Assembly: GCA_030833605.1 (NCBI GenBank)
Contig: JAURGV010000025.1
Location: 1 to 15,567 of the forward strand
Length of the DNA stretch: 15,567 nt
Reading direction: 5' to 3'
DNA from: Rhodothermales bacterium
GTDB taxonomy: Bacteria > Bacteroidota > Rhodothermia > Rhodothermales > UBA10348
The notes beneath the pieces are model-generated. The model ran no database searches, was not told the origin of the DNA, and saw only the letters and a program-made list of their open reading frames with translations. Below are positions 1 to 5,743 of this stretch, piece by piece; the stretch's first letter is position 1; each line of letters begins with the position of its first letter. A program made the translations under genes and the position numbers.

Positions 1-20
1 ATCCCCTTCTCCAAGCCAAA

Positions 21-36
21 AGCAAATTAATTTGCT
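21..36. promoter_or_regulatory. 16-bp perfect palindrome in the leader before the first gene
   Basis: AGCAAATT/AATTTGCT is a perfect 16-base palindrome. It can be extended by three more A-T pairs (18-20 with 38-40) if one base is bulged, and it is followed by a T-rich run (CTTTTGATTT). It lies about 110 bases upstream of the first start codon. The T-rich run would fit the end of a terminator for a gene left of the window. The symmetry without a real loop would equally fit a dimeric regulator site. The sequence alone does not decide between them. Confidence 0.35.
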
Positions 37-78
37 CTTTTGATTTAAGGAAACGGTTTTGTCCCCGATCCCTCGCGT

Positions 79-113
79 GTAGGCGCGCGCTTTTTTAATA
101 AAGCGCACCCTAC
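79..113 (+). promoter_or_regulatory. Leader hairpin upstream of the T9SS-exported protein gene
   Basis: GCGCTTT (87-93) pairs with AAAGCGC (100-106) around a six-base loop. An outer stem GTAGG (79-83) pairs with CCTAC (109-113) across a small internal loop. No T tract follows on the plus strand. It ends about 30 bases before the ATG at 145 and no good Shine-Dalgarno stands before that ATG, so the hairpin could be a 5'-leader structure affecting translation, or a remnant terminator of an upstream gene. This is structure seen in the sequence; the role is inferred. Confidence 0.35.
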
Positions 114-144
114 GGACAAACGCCTAAACCGACCTTGAATCGAC

Positions 145-3100
145 ATGACTCTTTCACGAGCACATAAAGTGGCTCCCGGTAAACTCCTTCTGGTGCTTTT
201 CCTGGGGATTACGCTTTTTTCATTCTGTGCAGATAGCCTTTTTGCCCAATCCATTGGTGACTTCCGCTCGAGAGCGAGTGATCGATGGAGCCGATCCAAT
301 ACCTGGGATGAGTTTACGGCTACAGGGTGGCAAAACACTTCCAATGTACCCACCTCCCTTTCGGGAGTCGTAACCATTCAAAATGGACATGCGGTACAAG
401 CCAATAGCGCCGGATCATACGACCAATTGATCGTTGAGTTAGGTGGTGAACTACAAATAACCAACACCTTTGAAATTGTAAACGGTGCTGGAACGGATAT
501 TGAGGTACGCGGACACCTTTTGGTTGATAAACCATTGAATCTGGTGGAAAGCGCAACGGCTTTGTTTAAATCAAGCGCCGTGTTAACCATAAACACCAGA
601 GATCAGTTCTCGTTTATGGATACCTCGTCAGCCATTTTTGAATCCGGCTCAACGGTTTCCAACAGCGGTACCTTTTCGGTACAAAACGGCGCTGCAGTTA
701 CGTTTAGTGCCGGAACAACCCTAACCAATTCGGACACGATCCAACTCCTTGGCGCGGGTAATGTCACCTTCAACGGTACGTTAATCAACCAAAAGACCGT
801 AACAGCAGGTGGAACGGGTCAACTTGTTTTTGGGAGTACAGCGATCTATGACCATAACCAAGACGGAGGGGCTTTCCCCACGGCTAGCCAAACGGTATGG
901 AATGCCGGTTCTACGGTCAACGTTACGGGAGTCCTGCGCACGGTACCGGGTGAAGTCACCGACAACTATGCTAATTTTATCTGGAATAGCACAGCTCAAA
1001 GCAAAGATTTGGACCTCAATGCCACCACGGCCGCTGTTTCTGGTAATTTAACCATCGCTTCTACCGGCAGTGGCTCGCTAATATGGAGCGGTGCCGGAGC
1101 CCCCCTTACGGTTGGAGGCAATTACGTTCAGTCCGGAGGAACGTTTGTTTTTTCAAATACGGGGTCCTCAACCTTTACAGTAAACGGTAATTACACCCAA
1201 AACGCCGGAACTACCACCTTATCCGCCACTTCGGGATCACCCGTTTTGGACGTAAAAAGCAATTTCAGCGTAGCATCCGGGTCTACGCTGAACAAAGTAG
1301 GACCATTATTTGCCACCATTCAGCTATCGGGAAACACACCTCAATCGATTTCGAAGGCTGGGACTTTGACAGGCAATTACAACATGGCCTTGAGTGGTAC
1401 AGGACTAAAAACACTCGCCACTAATCTCACGCTGACTGGATCGTTAACGGAAAGCTCAGGGGGCATAAACCTTGCTGGAAAGACACTAACCGTCGGCGGA
1501 AACTTGATCGTTAATACCAGTTTTCAAAGTGCGGCTCAAGTGGTCATGAATGGCTCTGGTGCCAGTCAAATTCAATTGCCAGCTGGTTCAAATACCATCC
1601 CCGACTTAGTGTTGAATAGTATCGGTGGATCGTTAACCTTGTTATCAGACGTGGTGGTTTCACAAATACTTTCAATCAACTCGGGTACGGTTTCCGAGAA
1701 CGGATTTAAAATCTCGTTACTCGATGGGGCCGTTCTATTTAGCGCTGTTCCGGTGACAGGCAACATTACCATGCAACGGTCCTATACGCACAATGCGGAT
1801 GGCTGGAGAATGATTGCATCTCCCCTTAGTGGAGTAGGGCTTAGTTCATTGAATTCCGCCTTCTGGACTCAGGGTGGAGCTTGGGCTTCTTCGTCAAATG
1901 GGACATCCACTTTGCACAGCTTTAACTTTGCCGGACAGGATTGGAGTCCAATTACTGGAGCAAGCTCCGCTTTTGGTGGAGGTTCTGCTTTTATACTTTA
2001 TGCGTATGCCACCGGCCATCAAAGTAATTCGATTTTACCAACGACGTGGACCGTTACGGGTGGGATGCATAATGTTACGAGTATTCCTCTGTCGTTTTCT
2101 GGGGATGCCAATACGTCGTATAACTTGGTAGGTAATCCGTTAACGACCAACTTGGACTGGTCGACTTCGCAAGCCGCCAGCATTAACGTAGCGCCTACTT
2201 ATGCGACGTGGGATCCGTCAGTAACAACGGGAGGTGGAACTACTGGCTACAAATACTACAATGCAGCCAGCGGAACGGGTGCAGCAGGGCGCTACATCCC
2301 TCCTTTCACCGGTTTTATGGTCCAGGCGAGCGGAGTTTCGCCGTCTCTCGCGGTTAATACCAGCGAAGCAGCTTCTCGCCAATCCGCTTCCTATTTTGGG
2401 AAAAGTGGTCAAAGCGCCCCACATGTGAGGCTCCTCATTGAGGGCAATGGTGTTGCTGAAAACGAGACCTATCTAACCTTTGGACCCGAAGCGAATAACG
2501 GCGAAGATCAGTTTGACGTCGAGCGAATTAACCCGCTTTCTGAACACTTCGTTTCCATTTGGTCGGTCTCTTCGTCTAAGCGCCTGGCATTTGACGGACG
2601 AAATATGGAGTCAGGGCGAGAAATCTATGATTTCGCTTTTGCGGCAACTAAACCAGGGATATACCAGCTGAGCGTTTCAGAGCTTTTTGATATCCCAGAC
2701 CATTGGACCGTTAACGTGATTGACTTGGACTCTGGCTCAACACACGATTTAACTTCAGGAGATCCATTGCGTGTTCAAACAAGGGCGCAAGATGTCCTTT
2801 CTGTTAAAAGGAAACTTTCGTCCATTGTACATCCAAGATTTCGGGTTGTGGTCCAGGATCCTTCTGTGGCTCCTGAAATGCCCTTGGAATCCATAAGTCA
2901 ATCAGATCAAGTGTTGCTTGCACAGAACTATCCGAATCCTTTCAATCCAACGACCTCGATTCGCTTTTCTTTGCCGTCAAGTAGCCCGGTCAAGTTGATC
3001 GTTTATGATGCCTTGGGACGTGAAGTGCAAACCATTGTTCAAGGTACACTCCAGGCAGGATGGCACGAGGTATCCTGGAACGCAACCAGCCTTTCAAGCG

Positions 3101-3168
3101 GCATGTATTTTTATCGGTTATTCTATGGTACACAAGTACTTAACCGATCCATGATGCTACTTCGCTAG
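145..3168 (+). CDS. T9SS-exported, beta-rich cell-surface protein with type A C-terminal sorting domain
   Basis: A secreted surface protein of 1007 residues with no recognised catalytic domain. Residues 1 to about 35 are a long signal peptide (charged start, hydrophobic core LLLVLFLGITLF, then FAQ). The mature N-terminus (about 36-130, 'GDFRSRASDRWSRSNTWDEF') is the opening common in T9SS cargo, followed by a G8-like segment with 'VTIQNGHAV'. Residues about 130-540 are short Thr/Ser/Gly/Asn-rich strand repeats ('LTVGGNYVQSGGT', 'FTVNGNYTQNAGT'), likely a beta-solenoid. A more globular part follows from about 543 ('MQRSYTHNADGWRMIASPLS'), and another beta domain from about 760. Residues about 925-1007 are the sorting domain: 'QNYPNPFNPTTSIRFSLP', then 'VYDALGREV', then 'GMYFYRLFYG'. 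Family knowledge says this tail is read by the T9SS translocon and removed on export. The start at 145 gives a sound signal peptide although no strong Shine-Dalgarno is visible. It could be an adhesin or a matrix protein. Whether it serves the cassette downstream is unknown. Confidence 0.85.
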   Translation: MTLSRAHKVAPGKLLLVLFLGITLFSFCADSLFAQSIGDFRSRASDRWSRSNTWDEFTATGWQNTSNVPTSLSGVVTIQNGHAVQANSAGSYDQLIVELGGELQITNTFEIVNGAGTDIEVRGHLLVDKPLNLVESATALFKSSAVLTINTRDQFSFMDTSSAIFESGSTVSNSGTFSVQNGAAVTFSAGTTLTNSDTIQLLGAGNVTFNGTLINQKTVTAGGTGQLVFGSTAIYDHNQDGGAFPTASQTVWNAGSTVNVTGVLRTVPGEVTDNYANFIWNSTAQSKDLDLNATTAAVSGNLTIASTGSGSLIWSGAGAPLTVGGNYVQSGGTFVFSNTGSSTFTVNGNYTQNAGTTTLSATSGSPVLDVKSNFSVASGSTLNKVGPLFATIQLSGNTPQSISKAGTLTGNYNMALSGTGLKTLATNLTLTGSLTESSGGINLAGKTLTVGGNLIVNTSFQSAAQVVMNGSGASQIQLPAGSNTIPDLVLNSIGGSLTLLSDVVVSQILSINSGTVSENGFKISLLDGAVLFSAVPVTGNITMQRSYTHNADGWRMIASPLSGVGLSSLNSAFWTQGGAWASSSNGTSTLHSFNFAGQDWSPITGASSAFGGGSAFILYAYATGHQSNSILPTTWTVTGGMHNVTSIPLSFSGDANTSYNLVGNPLTTNLDWSTSQAASINVAPTYATWDPSVTTGGGTTGYKYYNAASGTGAAGRYIPPFTGFMVQASGVSPSLAVNTSEAASRQSASYFGKSGQSAPHVRLLIEGNGVAENETYLTFGPEANNGEDQFDVERINPLSEHFVSIWSVSSSKRLAFDGRNMESGREIYDFAFAATKPGIYQLSVSELFDIPDHWTVNVIDLDSGSTHDLTSGDPLRVQTRAQDVLSVKRKLSSIVHPRFRVVVQDPSVAPEMPLESISQSDQVLLAQNYPNPFNPTTSIRFSLPSSSPVKLIVYDALGREVQTIVQGTLQAGWHEVSWNATSLSSGMYFYRLFYGTQVLNRSMMLLR

Positions 3169-3184
3169 AAGTTCATCGGCGACC

Positions 3185-3220
3185 TAAATCTGATTGAAAA
3201 AAACTGCAATCTCAGATTTA
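3185..3220 (+). terminator. Hairpin between the surface-protein gene and the pilin-like cassette
   Basis: TAAATCTGA (3185-3193) and TCAGATTTA (3212-3220) form a perfect 9-bp stem; TTG/CAA inside it can add three pairs with a small bulge. It starts 17 bases after the stop codon at 3168. No T tract follows, so it is an imperfect intrinsic terminator candidate or an RNA-stabilising hairpin. The rest of the 149-base gap (3169-3317) holds a second small hairpin ACCG-TTTT-CGGT (3262-3273) and the ribosome binding site of the next gene. I could not assign a promoter with confidence. Confidence 0.4.
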
Positions 3221-3305
3221 AGGAATGCCATTTACCCGCGATACCAAGCTTGAAGCCGAGAACCGTTTTCGGTAAAAAAAGAGACTTTAACCGAAGACTC
3301 AGACC

Positions 3306-3311
3306 AAGGAG
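3306..3311 (+). promoter_or_regulatory. Strong Shine-Dalgarno of the first pilin-like gene
   Basis: AAGGAG lies six bases before the ATG at 3318. It is the best ribosome binding site in the plus-strand block, much stronger than those of the next two subunit genes, which fits this gene being the most highly translated one of the cassette. Confidence 0.7.
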
Positions 3312-3317
3312 ATAATT

Positions 3318-3821
3318 ATGAAACTGTTTAAAAGCGTGGCGCTTTTAGCCGTCCTATTTATGGGAATGGTACAAGTGGCCTCAGCACAGAGTGATAACCA
3401 CGTTGTTAGTGTAGAAATTCAAGCGATTAATGAAATTGCCATTGCCGGCGATGTAAGCTTGACCATTTCAGCAGCTACTGCTGGTTCCGCTCCTACACCA
3501 GCTACAGCTGGAACAACCTATGCTATTACGACCAACGATTCAGGTGGAACAACCCGCATTACCGCTTCTACGAGCGTGGCTCCTGCCTCACTCGGAGATG
3601 GTCCCGGAAACGATCTAGCACTATCCGTCTCAGCAGCAGCTCCTACAGGAGGCACAAGCTCAGGTAGTGTTACGCTCGGTACGGTAGCTCAAAATGTGGT
3701 CACAGCAATGGCTGCAGTTTCTGAGTCAGAAGTAGCCCTCTCCTATACGTTGACAGCAACAGCTGCAACGGGACAGTTGGCCTCTACTGACATTACAGTT
3801 ACTTATACCATTATTAACTAA
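3318..3821 (+). CDS. Small secreted pilin-like subunit, candidate major subunit of a surface-fibre cassette
   Basis: A 167-residue exported protein I cannot assign to a named family. Residues 1-24 are a clear signal peptide ending 'VASAQ'. The mature part (about 143 residues) is rich in Ala, Thr, Ser and Gly, contains no cysteine and looks all-beta. It opens with alternating hydrophobic residues ('HVVSVEIQAINEIAIAGDV') and ends in the strand 'ITVTYTIIN'. Two neighbours are paralogues: 'INEIAIAGDVSLTI' matches 'INELSISGDVNLVV' in the next gene, and 'SESEVALSYT' matches 'SAESDLTLTYT'. Small all-beta secreted proteins with an N-terminal strand and a final Tyr-containing strand, next to a chaperone-like and a usher-like gene, recall pilins of chaperone-usher systems; this is inference from layout and form. 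It has a strong Shine-Dalgarno and is followed by a possible attenuating terminator, so it may be the abundant subunit. Confidence 0.75.
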   Translation: MKLFKSVALLAVLFMGMVQVASAQSDNHVVSVEIQAINEIAIAGDVSLTISAATAGSAPTPATAGTTYAITTNDSGGTTRITASTSVAPASLGDGPGNDLALSVSAAAPTGGTSSGSVTLGTVAQNVVTAMAAVSESEVALSYTLTATAATGQLASTDITVTYTIIN

Positions 3822-3845
3822 TAAGCCTCGCGTTTACTAGTCTAT

Positions 3846-3851
3846 AAAGGA
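3846..3851 (+). promoter_or_regulatory. Shine-Dalgarno that favours the GTG start at 3861
   Basis: AAAGGA stands nine bases before GTG 3861 but eighteen before ATG 3870. Spacing therefore favours the GTG, which is also the first base of the 16-bp inverted repeat. Confidence 0.5.
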
Positions 3852-3860
3852 TACAAAACG

Positions 3861-3923
3861 GTGCGATCCATGCGAAGAATACAAGCTACATATTGGCTTA
3901 CATTCGCATGGATCGCACTTTTT
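3861..3923 (+). terminator. Perfect 16-bp inverted repeat with T tract at the start of the second subunit gene: candidate attenuator
   Basis: GTGCGATCCATGCGAA (3861-3876) is the exact reverse complement of TTCGCATGGATCGCAC (3903-3918). The 26-base loop can hold a further 4-bp stem (AAGC 3883-3886 with GCTT 3896-3899). Five T residues (3919-3923) follow directly. This has the form of an intrinsic terminator on the plus strand, and it lies inside the signal-peptide codons of the second subunit gene. The left arm starts at the GTG start codon and includes the in-frame ATG at 3870, so folding would also hide the translation start. A short rival pairing is possible between CGCAT (3905-3909) and ATGCG (3924-3928). 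The expected effect, partial termination after the first subunit gene and lower translation of the second, is inference. Confidence 0.65.
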
Positions 3924-4406
3924 ATGCGTATTTCAGCTGCTCAAACGCCTCCTCCTCTTCCAGGAGCCATCCAATTGGCGGCGAGCACAATGACGCTCTC
4001 ACAAAGCATCACCGTCTCCGTTCAGCAAATTAACGAGCTTTCGATTTCGGGAGATGTAAACCTCGTCGTTACCACGTCCACTCCGGGTTCAGGACTTCTT
4101 CCGGCCGTGGATGGCGCATCTGCCACCTATAGTTTGACGACGAACGACCAAGGAAAAAAGATTGTTGGGTCACTAGACGCCTCGTTTAGCCCAGGCATCA
4201 GCTTGTTTCTACTTTTAGAAGGCCCTTTGGGCAGTACTTCTAGCCAACAGTTGCTGAGTGCGTCACCCATCGATCTAGTGACGGCCATCGGCTACTCCGC
4301 TGAATCCGACCTAACCCTCACCTACACGGCAAATGCCACCGTAGATGCGGCACCCAACGGTGCGGGCGAATTCAGAACCGTTACGTTGACGCTTATGGAC
4401 AACTAA
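3861..4406 (+). CDS. Second pilin-like secreted subunit, paralogue of the preceding gene
   Basis: An exported beta-rich protein of 181 residues, unknown family. The signal peptide is residues 1 to about 28 (basic 'MRSMRRIQ', core with Trp and Phe, end 'ISAAQ'). The mature part starts with a longer extension than its upstream paralogue: a Pro-rich 'TPPPLPGA' followed by about 20 residues before the shared core 'ITVSVQQINELSISGDVNLV'. The core repeats the paralogue's pattern ('ATYSLTTNDQGKKIVGSLDA', 'LTLTYTANATVD') and ends in a strand 'RTVTLTLMDN'. There are no cysteines. I chose GTG 3861 over ATG 3870 because of Shine-Dalgarno spacing; both keep the signal peptide. The start codon is embedded in a strong inverted repeat. 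Five bases separate its stop from the next gene, so translation is probably coupled. A minor or linking subunit is a reasonable guess. Confidence 0.7.
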   Translation: MRSMRRIQATYWLTFAWIALFMRISAAQTPPPLPGAIQLAASTMTLSQSITVSVQQINELSISGDVNLVVTTSTPGSGLLPAVDGASATYSLTTNDQGKKIVGSLDASFSPGISLFLLLEGPLGSTSSQQLLSASPIDLVTAIGYSAESDLTLTYTANATVDAAPNGAGEFRTVTLTLMDN

Positions 4407-4411
4407 CCGTC

Positions 4412-4900
4412 ATGAACCACCTACGCTATAGCACCCTCCTTTTGATTCTCTTTGTAGCTTTTCGCCAAGATGCGTTAGCTCAGGAATTCAGATTTAATGC
4501 GGGTGGCGGTCCCATCACATTGGCCGTTCAATCTGCGATTGCAGGTTCAGAGCCTACGGACGCCACCGATAGCAGCACACAATTGTATTGGGATGCCAAC
4601 TTCGGTGTCCCTACCAAAATTACCGTGTCCACGGTATCAATAAATCAATCTTTTCGTTTATACGTTAGATTAAACGTTCCTAGCCAAGGCCTTGGCGGAC
4701 AAGGCATTGTACAGCCTGAGATCGAGCTGATTCACAACATGGCAGATACGGATTTATTTACAGATATCCCCTCCACTTTGCCAGGACGGCAAGGTTTTGG
4801 CACTCTTATTTACCGAGCAGCAGCCACCGTGGCTGAAGGCAACAGCAATGAACACTTAGACGACGTCCATATCGTCACATACACGTTTTTAGCACAATGA
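4412..4900 (+). CDS. Third pilin-like secreted subunit lacking the N-terminal strand: candidate tip or cap subunit
   Basis: A 162-residue exported protein of unknown family, related to the two preceding genes. The signal peptide is residues 1 to about 23 ('LLLILFVAFRQDALAQ'). The mature chain begins at once with 'EFRFNAGGGPITLAVQSA', which lines up with 'EIAIAGDVSLTISAA' of the first subunit, so the preceding strand-like segment (HVVSVEIQAIN in the first, ITVSVQQIN in the second) is absent. Later matches are 'AGSEPTDATDSSTQ' against 'AGSAPTPATAGTTY', and the final 'VHIVTYTFLAQ' against 'DITVTYTIIN'. There are no cysteines. In classical chaperone-usher pili the N-terminal extension donates a strand to the neighbouring subunit, and the tip subunit lacks it; if that mechanism holds here, this protein would start or end the fibre. 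Its last four bases (ATGA) overlap the next gene. Confidence 0.7.
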   Translation: MNHLRYSTLLLILFVAFRQDALAQEFRFNAGGGPITLAVQSAIAGSEPTDATDSSTQLYWDANFGVPTKITVSTVSINQSFRLYVRLNVPSQGLGGQGIVQPEIELIHNMADTDLFTDIPSTLPGRQGFGTLIYRAAATVAEGNSNEHLDDVHIVTYTFLAQ

Positions 4901-5709
4901 GAACGCTTTTAAGCCTTTTAATCCTTCTGACTTTTGCGGTCATTCCTTCCGTTAGTTCGGCACAAATTTCCGTTCGTTCGCAGCTTTCGCACGACGAAGT
5001 CAAGATGCCTGGCTCCTCTTACCAAGGATCTATCCTAATTCGGAACGATACCGACGAAATTCAGCAAGCAAAGCTGTATCAAACGGATTATTCGTTCCAA
5101 GCCGATGGCTCAAATGCATTTGGAGCTCCTGGAGAGAACAATCGCTCGAATGCTTCCTGGATTGAACTTGGCACCGCCTCGATGATGGTCCCCCCTCGCG
5201 AATCTGTATCCATTTCGTATCGAGTACGGGTTCCTCAAGATGTTCAATTGGAAGGGTCTTTTTGGAGCGTGATCATGGTTGAAGGCGTGCCTAAGTCGTC
5301 CGCTGAATCGCTTGGAAACAACGCTCCCGACAATTCTCTAGGTGTAAAACAGGTCACCAGATACGGTGTGCAGGTTGCTACACACATAGAGGGAACGGGC
5401 GCTGCTGCCTTGGAAATCTCAAACACTGAATTTACCCGTAACGAACAAGACGAAGCATTTTTAAAATTCACCGTGGCCAATAACGGAGACAAAATGGTTC
5501 GCCCCGAGACATGGATTGAAATCTATGACCTAGAGGGAAACACGGTGGGCAAGAAAGATGGTGTAAACAACCGGCTTTACCCATCAACAAGTGTTCTTCA
5601 AAACATCAATCTTGGGAAACTGCAAGCCGGTACCTACGAAGCGCTGGTCATCATGGACGCTGGATCAGATGACGTGTTTGCAGCCAAATTCACCCTAAAC
5701 ATCGACTAA
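4897..5709 (+). CDS. Exported two-Ig-domain protein, candidate periplasmic chaperone (PapD- or DUF916-like)
   Basis: A 270-residue exported protein. Residues 1-22 are a signal peptide ending 'SVSSAQ'. Residues about 24-155 form one beta-sandwich: 'MPGSSYQGSILIRNDTDEIQ' is the usual 'extra-cellular Ig, interaction with the backbone' style opening of chaperone and COG1470/DUF916 domains, followed by 'MMVPPRESVSISYRVRVPQD' and 'GSFWSVIMVEG'. A second sandwich covers about 165-270 ('FLKFTVANNGDKMVRPETWIEIYDLEGNTV', shortened here to its key parts FTVANNGD and WIEIYDLEG). There are no cysteines and no anchor, so the product should be periplasmic or surface-bound. It starts inside the stop codon of the third subunit (ATGA), which implies translational coupling. 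The place between subunits and a usher-like gene suggests a subunit chaperone. The match is by fold pattern only. The alternative is a WxL-associated DUF916-type scaffold protein. Confidence 0.65.
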   Translation: MRTLLSLLILLTFAVIPSVSSAQISVRSQLSHDEVKMPGSSYQGSILIRNDTDEIQQAKLYQTDYSFQADGSNAFGAPGENNRSNASWIELGTASMMVPPRESVSISYRVRVPQDVQLEGSFWSVIMVEGVPKSSAESLGNNAPDNSLGVKQVTRYGVQVATHIEGTGAAALEISNTEFTRNEQDEAFLKFTVANNGDKMVRPETWIEIYDLEGNTVGKKDGVNNRLYPSTSVLQNINLGKLQAGTYEALVIMDAGSDDVFAAKFTLNID

Positions 5710-5716
5710 TTCACCC

Positions 5717-5733
5717 ATTCAGGAATCCTGAAT
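5717..5733 (+). promoter_or_regulatory. Short perfect hairpin just before the large membrane-protein gene
   Basis: ATTCAGGA and TCCTGAAT (8 bp each) flank a single central A, in the 34-base gap between the chaperone-like gene and the ATG at 5744. The only AGGA-like Shine-Dalgarno in the gap (5721-5724) is inside the stem and about 19 bases from the ATG. It may act as an RNA processing or stabilising element, a site for a dimeric protein, or a control on translation of the last gene. Confidence 0.4.
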
Positions 5734-5743
5734 CTATTGCAGC

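Noticed and set aside
1000..1800. Tandem DNA repeats in the beta-solenoid region
   Set aside because: The repeats are only similar at protein level (Gly-Asn-Thr-rich strands); I found no direct nucleotide repeats of notable length by eye.
3861..3918. The 16-bp inverted repeat as ends of a small mobile element or an invertible switch
   Set aside because: Only 26 bases lie between the arms, it is inside a reading frame that needs it, and no target duplication is seen. A T tract right after it fits a terminator better.
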